64,000 bases of DNA from Comamonas sp. BIGb0124 (GTDB taxonomy: Bacteria > Pseudomonadota > Gammaproteobacteria > Burkholderiales > Burkholderiaceae_C): NCBI RefSeq assembly GCF_003752175.1, contig NZ_RJVF01000001.1:101466-165465 (forward strand), written 5' to 3'. Of this stretch, positions 1 through 8,842 are shown one piece after another. The position numbers and the translations under genes are program-made. Numbering within the stretch: the stretch's first letter is position 1; each line of letters begins with the position of its first letter. A model generated the notes under the pieces. The model made no database searches. It was not told the DNA's origin and saw nothing but the letters and a program-made list of their open reading frames with translations.

Positions 1-1095
1 ATCGCCGACGAGCCGACCACCGCGCTGGATGTGACGACGCAGAAGCAGATCCTCTTGCTGATACGCGAGCTGCAGGAGCAGGAGCAGACAGCCGTGGTCT
101 TCATCACGCACGACTTCGGCGTGGTCTCCGAGATCGCCGACCGCATCGTGGTGATGAACCGCGGCGCCATGGTCGAGACCGGCACCCGCGACGCCATCCT
201 CGCGCAGCCCCGCGAGGCCTACACCCGCATGCTGGTGTCGTCCGTGCCCAGCCTGATCCCGCGCTACCGCGCCCTGCCCGACAGCCAGACGGTGCTCGAG
301 GTGGTGGGCCTGGACAAACGATACGAGGAAAAGAGCTTCTTCGGCAAGAACCGTTCGGTGCTGGCCGCGCAGAACGTCAGCTTCACCGTCGGGCGCGGCG
401 AGATCACCGGCATCATCGGCGAATCGGGCTCGGGCAAATCGACGGTCGCACGCTGCGTGATCCGCCTGACCGACCCCAGCGCAGGCGCCGTCTTCCTCAA
501 GGGCGACGACATCGCGCAGGTGCGCGACATGCATGCCGTGCGCCAGCGCGTGCAGTACATCTTCCAGGACCCGTACCGCTCGCTCAATCCGCGCCGCACG
601 GTGGGCCAATCCATCATCGAGGGTCTCGTCAACTACGGCATGCCCGAGGCCGAGGCCCTGAAGAAAGCCGCCGCCACACTCGAACTCGTGGGCCTCTCCG
701 GCGACGTCATGAACCGCTATCCGCACCAGTTCTCGGGCGGACAGCGCCAGCGCATCTGCATCGCCCGCGCAGTGGTGATGGAGCCCGACCTGCTGGTGGC
801 CGACGAAGCCGTCTCGGCGCTCGACGTGTCCGTGCAGGCCCAGGTGCTGCAGTTGTTCGAGGAAATCCGCGACCGCACGGGCGTCGGCATTCTGTTCATC
901 ACCCACGACCTGCGTGTGGCCGCGCAGATCTGCAACACCATCGTGGTCATGCAACGCGGCCAGGTCGTCGAAGCCGGCGATGCCACCGAGGTGCTGGCCG
1001 CACCCCGCCATGCCTACACCCGCTCGCTGATCGATGCGGCACCGGCACCCGGATGGGATTTCCAGAACTTCCGGCCGGTTGCCAAGGCCGCCTGA
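1..1095 (+). CDS. Dipeptide/oligopeptide ABC transporter ATP-binding protein, two-NBD type, 5' partial
   Basis: The frame is open from base 1, so the window starts inside the gene, at the Walker B of a first nucleotide-binding domain (IADEPTTALDV). The switch His region (FITHDFG) and an oligopeptide-type C-terminal extension follow. A second complete NBD then appears: Walker A GESGSGKST, Q-loop FQDPYRSLNP, signature FSGGQRQR, Walker B LLVADEAVSALD, and FITHD. Two NBDs in one chain is the GsiA-like arrangement of peptide/glutathione importers. It would power uptake through permeases and a binding protein encoded upstream, outside the window. The next genes are peptidases and an amidase, which fits import of peptide-like substrates. 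The exact ligand cannot be read from the sequence. Confidence 0.93.
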   Translation: MADEPTTALDVTTQKQILLLIRELQEQEQTAVVFITHDFGVVSEIADRIVVMNRGAMVETGTRDAILAQPREAYTRMLVSSVPSLIPRYRALPDSQTVLEVVGLDKRYEEKSFFGKNRSVLAAQNVSFTVGRGEITGIIGESGSGKSTVARCVIRLTDPSAGAVFLKGDDIAQVRDMHAVRQRVQYIFQDPYRSLNPRRTVGQSIIEGLVNYGMPEAEALKKAAATLELVGLSGDVMNRYPHQFSGGQRQRICIARAVVMEPDLLVADEAVSALDVSVQAQVLQLFEEIRDRTGVGILFITHDLRVAAQICNTIVVMQRGQVVEAGDATEVLAAPRHAYTRSLIDAAPAPGWDFQNFRPVAKAA

Positions 1096-1139
1096 AACCG
1101 ACGCGGGTGCACCCCTTCATTTCCAGACGAAAGATTCCC

Positions 1140-2288
1140 ATGGCCACCGGCACGCCTTTCGATGTCTCTGCATTGCCCTTCGACCAGGAGGCCATGCTTG
1201 CGGGTCTGCGGCGCTGGGTCGAGTGTGAAAGCCCCACGCTGGATGTGTCCTCGGTCGAACGCATGCTCGACCTGGCCCAGCACGATCTGGCGGCGGCCGG
1301 CGCCGAAGTCCAACGCCTGCAGACCCTGCCGGGGCATGCCGGCGCCGTCATGGGCCGCTTTCCCCATCCGCACCCCGAGCAGCCCGGCATCCTCGTCATG
1401 GGCCACCTCGACACCGTGCACCCGATCGGTACGCTGGCCGCACTGCCCTGGCGCCGCGAAGGCTCGCGCTGCTACGGCCCCGGCATCAACGACATGAAGG
1501 CCGGCGACTACCTTTCGCTGTGCGCCTTGCGTGAACTCGGCGCGGCCGGCTGGACCACGCCCCTGCCGGTCACCATCCTGTACACCGGCGACGAAGAGAT
1601 CGGCAGCCCCGCCAGCCGCGCGCTGATCGAGTCCACCGCCCGTCAGTTCAAGTACATCCTGGTCCCGGAACCGGCCCGTCCGGACGGCGCCATCGTGCTG
1701 GGGCGGCATGAGGTGGTGCGCTTTGCGCTCGAATCCACCGGCCAGCCCACACATGCCGGCAACACCCCTGAAAAAGGCCGGTCGGCCATCCGGCAGATGG
1801 CCGAGAAACTCATCGCCATCGAGCGGTTGAGCACCGCCGATGCGACCTTCACGGTGGGCATCCTGCGCGGCGGCCTGTGGTCGAACTGCGTCGCCACCAC
1901 CTGCACGGCCGAGCTGCTGGTCCTCATCCGCGATCCCGCCGTGCGCGAGGAACGGCTGGCTGCCCTGCAGGCCCTGGCCAGCCAGGATGCCAGCGGCTCC
2001 TTCACCATCACCCAGACCCTGCAGCGCCCGCGCTGGGAAGAGAACGCCGGCTGCCTGGCGCTCTACGAGGTCGCCGAAGCTGCCGCCAAAGACCTGGGCT
2101 TCGAGCTGCCGCGCCTGGTCTCGGGCGGCGGCTCGGACGGCAACTTCACAGGGGCGCTGGGACTGCCCACGCTCGACGGCCTGGGTGCCTGCGGCGACCT
2201 GCACCACACGCTGCAAGAGCACATCGAGGTCGACAGCCTGGTGCCGCGCACCCGGCTCATGGCCAGCCTGGTGATGCGGCTGCGCTGA
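1140..2288 (+). CDS. M20 family metallopeptidase (ArgE/DapE/carboxypeptidase G2-like)
   Basis: A cytosolic zinc exopeptidase or deacylase of 382 residues. Visible family motifs are GHLDTVHP (H89, D91), GPGINDMK (D118 bridging), GDEEIG (E152/E153, general base and ligand), PEP (E177) and a late HH near residue 355. HAGNTPEKGRSA marks the dimerisation domain. An in-frame ATG at 1053 would overlap the ABC gene; the ATG at 1140 gives the normal M20 N-terminus and was preferred. It lies 44 bases after the ABC gene and is likely co-transcribed with it. The role is probably release of a terminal amino acid, often glutamate in the CPG2 branch, from an imported peptide or N-acyl amino acid. The substrate is inferred. 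Confidence 0.9.
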   Translation: MATGTPFDVSALPFDQEAMLAGLRRWVECESPTLDVSSVERMLDLAQHDLAAAGAEVQRLQTLPGHAGAVMGRFPHPHPEQPGILVMGHLDTVHPIGTLAALPWRREGSRCYGPGINDMKAGDYLSLCALRELGAAGWTTPLPVTILYTGDEEIGSPASRALIESTARQFKYILVPEPARPDGAIVLGRHEVVRFALESTGQPTHAGNTPEKGRSAIRQMAEKLIAIERLSTADATFTVGILRGGLWSNCVATTCTAELLVLIRDPAVREERLAALQALASQDASGSFTITQTLQRPRWEENAGCLALYEVAEAAAKDLGFELPRLVSGGGSDGNFTGALGLPTLDGLGACGDLHHTLQEHIEVDSLVPRTRLMASLVMRLR

Positions 2289-2398
2289 GGCCGCCCTTCC
2301 ACAACGCACCCACGACCACGATCACAACTGCAACTGCAACCTTACCCGCCCTTCTGCCGCCACGCCGCAAGCCTCGCGCCTTCCCAGACCCCTCCATC

Positions 2399-4000
2399 AT
2401 GTCCCTGACCGATATCCGTTCCCCCAATCTCTCGTCCACCTTGCGTGTGCACAAGGCGGTCGTCGAAAGCGAGGGCGGCATCGTCGTCGCGCACAACCGG
2501 CTCGCTGCGACCGTCGGCGCGCGGGTTCTCAAGCAAGGCGGCTCCGCGGTCGATGCGGCCATCGCCACCTCGTTCGCCATCGGCGTGCTCGAACCCTGGA
2601 TGAGCGGCATCGGCGGCGTCGGCGCCCTGCTGGTGCGCAGCCCCGAAGGCGAAGTCACCGCCATCGACGCCGGTGCGCACTCGCCGGCAGGCCTCGATCC
2701 GGCCGATTTTCCGCTGGTCGACGGCAGCGACGGCGATCTCTTCGGCTGGCCCAATGTGCTGGAAGACCGCAACGTCATCGGTGCACGGTCGGTCTGCATT
2801 CCAGGCCTCGTCGACGGCCTGGGCGTTGCGCACCGGCAGTTCGGCCGCCTGGATTGGGCGGCGCTGGTGGCCCCTGCGGTCGAGCTCGCCCGGCAAGGTC
2901 CGGTCGTCGACTTCCACACCACCCAATGGATCGCCTGCGAGATGGATCGCCTGCGCCGCAATGCCGCCTGCAGCGCCTATTTTTTTCCCGGCGGCAAGCT
3001 GCCGCTCACGCCGTCTGCCGTTTCGGGCCAGGTGGCGCGTCTGCCCGCTCCGGCGCTGGCCGCCAGCCTGCAGCACATCGCCGAAGCCGGCCCCCGCGCC
3101 CTGTACGAAGGCCCGCTGGCGCAGGCCCTGGCGCAAGACGTGCTGGAAGCCGGCGGCTACCTGCAGGCATCCGATCTGCATGGATTCACCGCCGCCGCCG
3201 GCCCCTCGGACAGCGTGCGCTACCGAGGCCGCGAGATCCACCTGGTACCCGAGCTCAACGGCGGCATCACCGTCGCCATGGCCCTGCAGTTCTGCGAACG
3301 CCACTACCGGCCCGAAGGGGGTGCGCCCGGCACCGCCACCTACCTGGCCTACGCGCAGGCCCTGGCACAGGCCTGGGCGTACCGGCTGTCGCGTCTGGGC
3401 GATGCCGCCGAACGCACACGTCCGAGCTGCACCAGCCACCTCAGCGTGGTGGACCGCAACGGCCAGGTCGTCACCCTCACCCAGACCCTGCTGTCGAGCT
3501 TCGGCTCGGGGGTGATGTCGCCGCGCACCGGCATCCTGCTCAACAACGGCGTGAACTGGTTCGATCCCCGCCCGGGCCGCGTCAACGCCATTGCGCCGGG
3601 CCGCCGGGCCCTGGCCAACTACGCCCCCATGCTGCTGGCGGGCGAGGACGATGTCCTCGGCATCGGCGGCTCGGGCGGGCGCAAGATCATCCCGGCGGTT
3701 TTCCATGCCCTGGCCTGCGCCGCCGATTTCGGCATGAGCCTGGAGCAGTGCATAGCCAGTCCGAGACTCGACTATTCGGCCCCGCCGACCGTGGTGGCCG
3801 ACGGCCGCCTGCCGGACGACACGCTCGCCGCGCTGGCCCGGCACTATCCTACGGTGGTGGCCGACCGCATGGAGAGCCCCAACCATTTCACCATTCTGGG
3901 TGCCGTTCGGCGCCAGGGCGGCCGCAACTCCGGCTACTCCGAACCCTTTCACGTCTGGACCGACGCCGTCGGCGAGGACAGCCTGCCGGCCTGCGACTGA
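2399..4000 (+). CDS. Gamma-glutamyltransferase family protein (Ntn hydrolase)
   Basis: 533 residues with the GGT fold: N-terminal GGIVVAHNRLAATVGARVL, then GGSAVDAAIA and GIGGVGALLV. The autoprocessing site is expected before T345 (SCTSHLSVVDRNG), and the small-subunit region LLNNGVNWFDPRPG then PGRRALANYAPML follows. The family self-cleaves and transfers or hydrolyses gamma-glutamyl groups from glutathione and related peptides; the GGT-like branch also includes cephalosporin acylases. No convincing signal peptide is seen, so a cytoplasmic role is more likely than the periplasmic role of E. coli Ggt. Start chosen at the ATG where family similarity begins; the frame is open further upstream but reads through the M20 gene. 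Same operon as the M20 and MlrC genes. Confidence 0.9.
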   Translation: MSLTDIRSPNLSSTLRVHKAVVESEGGIVVAHNRLAATVGARVLKQGGSAVDAAIATSFAIGVLEPWMSGIGGVGALLVRSPEGEVTAIDAGAHSPAGLDPADFPLVDGSDGDLFGWPNVLEDRNVIGARSVCIPGLVDGLGVAHRQFGRLDWAALVAPAVELARQGPVVDFHTTQWIACEMDRLRRNAACSAYFFPGGKLPLTPSAVSGQVARLPAPALAASLQHIAEAGPRALYEGPLAQALAQDVLEAGGYLQASDLHGFTAAAGPSDSVRYRGREIHLVPELNGGITVAMALQFCERHYRPEGGAPGTATYLAYAQALAQAWAYRLSRLGDAAERTRPSCTSHLSVVDRNGQVVTLTQTLLSSFGSGVMSPRTGILLNNGVNWFDPRPGRVNAIAPGRRALANYAPMLLAGEDDVLGIGGSGGRKIIPAVFHALACAADFGMSLEQCIASPRLDYSAPPTVVADGRLPDDTLAALARHYPTVVADRMESPNHFTILGAVRRQGGRNSGYSEPFHVWTDAVGEDSLPACD

Positions 4001-4051
4001 AGCCCGCACGCCGATCGCCTTTTTCTTTCCCTTAGTCCAGACGGGTCTGAC

Positions 4052-5569
4052 ATGCGCATTGCCTTTGCCGGTTTCCAGCACGAAACCAATACCTTCGCCC
4101 CGGCACCTGCCGACTACCACGCCTTCGAACTGGGCGGCGGGTGGCCCGGCCTCAGCGTCGGCCCGGCCATCTTCGACGCCATCGGCGGCGCCAACATTCC
4201 TGCAGCGGGCTTCGTCGAAGCCGCCCGCGCCCAGGGCCATGAACTGCTGCCGACGGTCTGGTGCGCGGCCAGCCCGTCGTCGCGGGTCACCGTCGATGCC
4301 TTCGAGCGCATCTGCGCCATGATCGTGGCGGGCATCGAAGCGGCCAAGCCGCTCGACGCGGTCTACCTCGACCTCCACGGCGCGATGTCCGCCGAGGCCT
4401 ACGACGACGGCGAAGGCGAAGTGATACGCCGCGTGCGCGCCTGCATCGGCGAGCACGTGCCGCTGGTGACCAGCTACGACCTGCACGCCAACACCACGGC
4501 CGCCATGCTCGAGCAGGCCGACGTGCTGGTGGCCTACCGCACCTATCCGCACGTCGACATGGCGGCCACCGGCCGCCGCACGATGGCCGTGCTGCAGCGC
4601 CTGTTCGACGGCCTGCCGCCGCTGCACACCGCCTGGCGCCGCATCCCCTTCCTCATCCCCACCGTCTGGCAATGCACCGACCTGCAGCCGGCCCAGGGAC
4701 TGTATGCCCAGCTCGAGGCCCTCGAGCGCGGCAACCCCGAGCTCGTCAGCCTGTCGTTCACCATGGGGTTTCCGGCTGCGGATTTCTCGGAATGCGGGCC
4801 GGTCGTCTGGGCCCATGCCACCAGTCCGCAGGCCGCACAGCAGGCCGCCGATGCCCTCTACGACGCCGTCTGCGCCGCAGAAATGGATTTCCAGGGCGAG
4901 CTGCTGCCGGCCGATGCCGCCGTGCAACGCGCCTTGCAGGCCCCGGCCGGCCAGCCCGTGGTGATCGCCGACACCCAGGACAACCCGGGCGCGGGCGGCG
5001 AGTCGGACACCACCGGACTGCTGCGTGCCCTGGTCGACGCCGGCGCGACCGATGCGGCCCTGGGCCTGATGGTCGACCCCGCTGCCGCGTCGGCCGCGCA
5101 CGCCGCCGGGGCCGGTGCCACCGTGCGGCTGTCGCTGGGCGGCAAATCCGGTGTGCCGGGCGACACCCCCTTCGAGGCCGAGTTCCTGGTCGAGTCGCTG
5201 TCCGACGGCCGCTTCGACGCCTTCGGCCCCTACTACGGCGGTTTCCACATGGATCTCGGCCCGAGCGCCTGCCTGCGGCTGGGCGGCGTACGGATCGTGC
5301 TGGCCAGCCACAAGGCCCAGTTGGCCGATCAGGCCATGTTCCGCTACGTGGGCATCGAGCCCACCCGCGAGCGCATCCTGGTGGTCAAGAGCACGCTGCA
5401 TTTCCGGGCCGACTTCGCCCCCATCGCACAGGACATTCTCTTCAGCGCCGTCCCCGGCCCCATCGCCATGGACCCGACCGAGATGGACTGGCGGCATCTC
5501 GATCCCGCCATCCGCATGTTCCCGGGCGGACCGACCTTTGCCGCGTTCCGCGCCTCGCGCACGGCCTGA
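4052..5569 (+). CDS. M81 family metallopeptidase (MlrC-like)
   Basis: 505 residues. The N-terminus MRIAFAGFQHETNTFAP is diagnostic of the MlrC/M81 family. Candidate zinc ligands lie in YLDLHGAMSAE, SYDLHANTT and YRTYPHVDMAATG; the MlrC C-terminal domain (DTQDNPGAGGESDTTGLL) is complete. MlrC of sphingomonads cleaves the linear peptides made during microcystin breakdown, but homologues are widespread and most have unknown substrates. The gene lies between the GGT-like enzyme and an amidase, behind an ABC importer, so it probably acts on small imported peptides or amides. There is no evidence here for the microcystin ring-opening enzyme MlrA. Confidence 0.92.
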   Translation: MRIAFAGFQHETNTFAPAPADYHAFELGGGWPGLSVGPAIFDAIGGANIPAAGFVEAARAQGHELLPTVWCAASPSSRVTVDAFERICAMIVAGIEAAKPLDAVYLDLHGAMSAEAYDDGEGEVIRRVRACIGEHVPLVTSYDLHANTTAAMLEQADVLVAYRTYPHVDMAATGRRTMAVLQRLFDGLPPLHTAWRRIPFLIPTVWQCTDLQPAQGLYAQLEALERGNPELVSLSFTMGFPAADFSECGPVVWAHATSPQAAQQAADALYDAVCAAEMDFQGELLPADAAVQRALQAPAGQPVVIADTQDNPGAGGESDTTGLLRALVDAGATDAALGLMVDPAAASAAHAAGAGATVRLSLGGKSGVPGDTPFEAEFLVESLSDGRFDAFGPYYGGFHMDLGPSACLRLGGVRIVLASHKAQLADQAMFRYVGIEPTRERILVVKSTLHFRADFAPIAQDILFSAVPGPIAMDPTEMDWRHLDPAIRMFPGGPTFAAFRASRTA

Positions 5570-5658
5570 GCCCGCCGCATCGACCGCTCACGCTCAGCAC
5601 CGGGTTCCTGCGGGCCCATCGGGCCCATCCGATTCATCGCCGTTCCGAAAGACTTGCC

Positions 5659-7107
5659 ATGCCATCCAGCCGCACCGCACCGAAGGCCCTCCCGGCCACC
5701 GAGCTCTACCAGCTCACCGCCAGCCAGACCGCCTCGGCCATCCGCCTGGGCCAGACCAGCGCCACGGAAGTCGCCCAGTCGCACCTGCAACGCATCGAGG
5801 CCGTCAATCCCGCGCTCAACGCCATCGTCGAGCATCGACCCGAAGAAATCCTGGCCCGTGCGCGCCACATCGACCAGTTGCTTGCGCAGGGCCACGCGGT
5901 CGGCCCCCTGGCCGGCGTGCCGGTGACCATCAAGGTCATCGTCGACCAGAAAGGCTACGCCACGACCAACGGCCTGGTCGCCAACCGCAACCTCATCGCC
6001 GAACACAACAACCCCGTGGTCGACAGCCTGCTGACCGCGGGTGCCGTGCCCGTCGGCCGCACCAACACACCGGCCTTCAGCTACCGCTGGTTCACCAGCA
6101 ACCTGCTCCACGGCGCCACCTACAACCCGCACGACAAGCGACTGACGCCCGGCGGCTCGTCGGGCGGCGCAGGCTCGGCCACGGCGGCCGGCATGGGCTG
6201 CATCGGGCACGGCACCGACATCGGCGGCTCGATCCGGTATCCCGCCTACGCCTGCGGCATCCACGGCCTGCGGCCCAGCCTGGGGCGCGTCGCCGCCTTC
6301 AACCCCAGCGGCAAATCCGAACGGCCCATCGGCGGCCAGTTGATGGCCGTGTCCGGCCCGCTGGCCCGTTCGGTCGAAGACCTGCGCCTGGCCCTGCACG
6401 CCATGGCCCGGCCCGACGCCCGCGACCCCTGGTGGATGCCTGCGCCGCTGGTCTACCCCGACACCGCCAAGCGTGCCGCCCTGTGCCTGCGCCCCGAAGG
6501 CCTCGACACCCACCCGGCCCTGTGCGAAGCGCTGCTGGCCTCGGCCGCCAAGCTGCGCGATGCCGGCTGGATCGTCGACGAAATCGATGCCCTGCCGCCG
6601 CTCAACGCCGCCTTGCCCGTGCAGCTCACGCTGTGGCTGGCCGATGCCTATGAAAGCCAGGTCAAGACCGCCGAAGCCGAAGGCGACCCCGGTGCCATCG
6701 CGGTACTGGCAGGCCAGGCCGAGTTCGCCCGCAGCATCGGTTTTTCCGACTTCTCGCAGGCCTTGATGGCGCGTGCCAGCATCACCCGACAATGGCAGTT
6801 GTTCCTGGAGCGTTACCCCGTGGTGCTGATGCCGCCCAGCGCCGAACTGCCGTTCGAGGACAACCTCGACCTGAAGGACGCCGCCAGCTACCAGCGCGTA
6901 TGGGCTGCCCAGATGCCCATGCTGGCCCTGCCCGTCACCGGGCTGCCTGCACTGAGCCTGTGCACCGGTTTCCAGGGCAGCACGCCCCTGGGCATCCAGG
7001 TGATCGCCAGCCGCTTCCGCGAAGACCTCGTGCTGCTGGCCGGCGCCGACATCGAAGCCCGCAGCGCCGCCCTGCCCCCGGTCACCCCGGGCTGGACACG
7101 CGCCTGA
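5659..7107 (+). CDS. Amidase signature family enzyme
   Basis: 482 residues with the Ser-cisSer-Lys triad of amidase-signature enzymes: K92 in VPVTIKV, S168 in PGGSSGG and nucleophile S191 in DIGGSIRYPA. The GGSSGG loop and the following glycine-rich segment are complete. It hydrolyses a carboxylic amide to acid and ammonia in the cytoplasm; GatA is unlikely because no gatB or gatC is adjacent. ATG at 5659 follows an 89-base spacer after the MlrC gene. It is the last gene of the peptide/amide operon and ends 33 bases before the convergent citrate synthase gene. Confidence 0.9.
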   Translation: MPSSRTAPKALPATELYQLTASQTASAIRLGQTSATEVAQSHLQRIEAVNPALNAIVEHRPEEILARARHIDQLLAQGHAVGPLAGVPVTIKVIVDQKGYATTNGLVANRNLIAEHNNPVVDSLLTAGAVPVGRTNTPAFSYRWFTSNLLHGATYNPHDKRLTPGGSSGGAGSATAAGMGCIGHGTDIGGSIRYPAYACGIHGLRPSLGRVAAFNPSGKSERPIGGQLMAVSGPLARSVEDLRLALHAMARPDARDPWWMPAPLVYPDTAKRAALCLRPEGLDTHPALCEALLASAAKLRDAGWIVDEIDALPPLNAALPVQLTLWLADAYESQVKTAEAEGDPGAIAVLAGQAEFARSIGFSDFSQALMARASITRQWQLFLERYPVVLMPPSAELPFEDNLDLKDAASYQRVWAAQMPMLALPVTGLPALSLCTGFQGSTPLGIQVIASRFREDLVLLAGADIEARSAALPPVTPGWTRA

Positions 7108-7140
7108 CAGCCGCCGGCCATCGCACCCGGCCCGGCGCGA

Positions 7141-8340
7141 TCAGCGACCGGGCAGGGCCTGAGTCTGAGTCGGGGGCTTGAGCTCGGGTTCGAGCTCGAT
7201 CGCCGGTCCCGTGTAGCGGCCGCGCGGCCGGATCACCATGCCCACATTGAGCTGTTCGATGCTGTGCGCCAGCAGGCCGATGCTGCGCGCCACGGCGAAC
7301 AGCGCAAACGCCGCATCCGAAGGCAGGCGATAACGCGCCACCAAAGTGGCCAGGCCGGCATCGATATTGGGCTTGAGACCAGTCAGCGTCTCCACCTTGT
7401 CGGTCATGCGCCGGATCTCGTCGGGCACATCCAGCACCGCCATCAGAGCCGCACCCCGTGGATCGCCCTCGGGATACAGGTGATGGCCAAAACCGGGAAT
7501 AGGCAGCGCCGACGACAGATAACGATCCACCACCGCATGGGCGCCGGCCCGCTCGACCTCGTCGAACAAGGCCCGCACGCGGCCCGATGCATCGCCGTGC
7601 AGGGGGCCCGAGAACGTCGTCAGCCCCGTCAACAGGCAGGCCGGCAACGATGCGCCCGTGGAGGCCGTGATGCGGGCGGAAAACGCCGAGCTGGTGATCT
7701 CGTGATCGGCCAGCAGCACCATGGCGCGGCGCAGAAGCTGGCCGACTTCTTCCGGCTGACCCCAGCCGCGTGCCAGCCGTTCGTGCAGGGGCAGCGTCTG
7801 GTCGTTGTCGGCACCGAACGCTTCGGCCAGGTAGCCGACCAGTTGCGCGGCCTCGGCATGCAGGGCCTTGCGGATGCGGCCGGTGGTGGAATGCCCCTTG
7901 GACGACGCCATGGCCAAGGCCACGAAAGCGCGTTCACGGCCGGCCGGAAGATCGGGCAATGCACCGATGCGATGGCTGAAGACCGGCATGCCTTCGGTTT
8001 CCCAGAGCAGCCGGGCCGCGTCTTCGAGCGACGCATGCTCGGCCAACGCGATGACGTCCTTGCCGCGGTAGTACGGACGCCCCTGGCGAAACGCGCACAG
8101 CCCGGTCGAGATGCAGGGCTCGGCGCCGAAAATCGTGCTCGCCGCCAACGTCTCGCGTTTGCGGCCCGTGACCTTCTTGCGCACCAGCGCCGACAGGTCT
8201 TCGGTGCGGTAGAGGCTTTTCCGGGGATCGGACGGATCCGGGCTCACCCCGATGCGGCCACGGCTGGCGTAGGCATATATGGTCTGTGCCTGAACCCCCA
8301 GCAGCCGCTGCGCCTCGGAAAGTGTGCTCCACGTCGCCAT
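7141..8340 (-). CDS. Citrate synthase family protein with N-terminal helix-turn-helix domain
   Basis: 399 residues. Residues 1-60 look like a MerR/excisionase-type winged helix (LSEAQRLLGVQAQTIYAYASRGRI, then a Y-R wing), followed by a citrate synthase domain. The catalytic set seems present: His in SGPLHGDA, His in GFGHHLYPEGDPR and Asp in KPNIDAGLA. Related HTH-bearing citrate/methylcitrate synthases are annotated in proteobacteria but poorly characterised. It is the last gene of a leftward operon with an SDR, an MFS carrier and a VOC protein, suggesting condensation of acetyl- or propionyl-CoA with a keto acid from the same pathway, or a sensor role. Substrate is inferred only. Confidence 0.85.
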   Translation of the reverse strand: MATWSTLSEAQRLLGVQAQTIYAYASRGRIGVSPDPSDPRKSLYRTEDLSALVRKKVTGRKRETLAASTIFGAEPCISTGLCAFRQGRPYYRGKDVIALAEHASLEDAARLLWETEGMPVFSHRIGALPDLPAGRERAFVALAMASSKGHSTTGRIRKALHAEAAQLVGYLAEAFGADNDQTLPLHERLARGWGQPEEVGQLLRRAMVLLADHEITSSAFSARITASTGASLPACLLTGLTTFSGPLHGDASGRVRALFDEVERAGAHAVVDRYLSSALPIPGFGHHLYPEGDPRGAALMAVLDVPDEIRRMTDKVETLTGLKPNIDAGLATLVARYRLPSDAAFALFAVARSIGLLAHSIEQLNVGMVIRPRGRYTGPAIELEPELKPPTQTQALPGR

Positions 8341-8424
8341 TCGATTTATCTTCTAAATAAAAGTCAACAGACAGCGCGGATTGTAGCATGGCACCTTTTC
8401 AAAACCCCTCGACACAAACCCGGA

Positions 8425-8811
8425 TCAAGCCGGATCCACGGGTTTTCGCTCGAGTATCTCGATGGCGATCTGATCCGGCCCCTTGATGAAACAGCCCTTG
8501 ACGCCCGGCCGGATAATATGCGGCTCGGCATAGAACAACACATTCCTCGCCTTCAGCTCGCGGGCCACCGCATCCAGGTCCTGCACCACCAGGCCGAAAT
8601 GGTCCAGCCCCTCGTAGGGCGGCAAGGGCGCGGGCGCGACGCCGTCGCCGTCCACCACCGGGGAAATGAAGACATTCACGCTGGCCACCCGCATGCCGAT
8701 TCCATTCGGCCGCACGAATACCTCTGCATCCAGGCACGAACGGAACCATTCGGCCGCGGCCTCGGGGTTTCGGCTGCGCAGCTGGAGATGATCGAAAACA
8801 AATCGCGACAT
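8425..8811 (-). CDS. VOC (glyoxalase/dioxygenase-like) family protein
   Basis: A 128-residue single-module VOC protein: FDHLQLRSRNPEAAAEWFRSCL starts the first beta-alpha-beta unit and LDHFGLVVQDLDAVARELKARNV starts the second; IKGPDQIAIEILE ends the fold. Metal-ligand candidates are H10 in the first unit, the LDH His in the second and the Glu in IEILE. Family members are lyases, isomerases, dioxygenases or epimerases. It sits 31 bases after the MFS transporter gene and before the citrate synthase, so it likely acts on the imported compound or its CoA derivative. An upstream TTG at 8817 is an alternative start. Confidence 0.82.
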   Translation of the reverse strand: MSRFVFDHLQLRSRNPEAAAEWFRSCLDAEVFVRPNGIGMRVASVNVFISPVVDGDGVAPAPLPPYEGLDHFGLVVQDLDAVARELKARNVLFYAEPHIIRPGVKGCFIKGPDQIAIEILERKPVDPA

Positions 8812-8842
8812 ATTCAAAATACCTTTTCAATGAAACCCGGAC

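Noticed and set aside
2342..5497. 1051-codon open frame on the minus strand opposite the GGT-like and MlrC-like genes
   Set aside because: Low-complexity Gly/Ala/Arg translation without family motifs; it mirrors codon bias of the real + strand genes.
4052..5569. Microcystin degradation (mlr) cluster
   Set aside because: Only the MlrC-type enzyme is present; MlrA and MlrB were not found and MlrC homologues are common outside such clusters.
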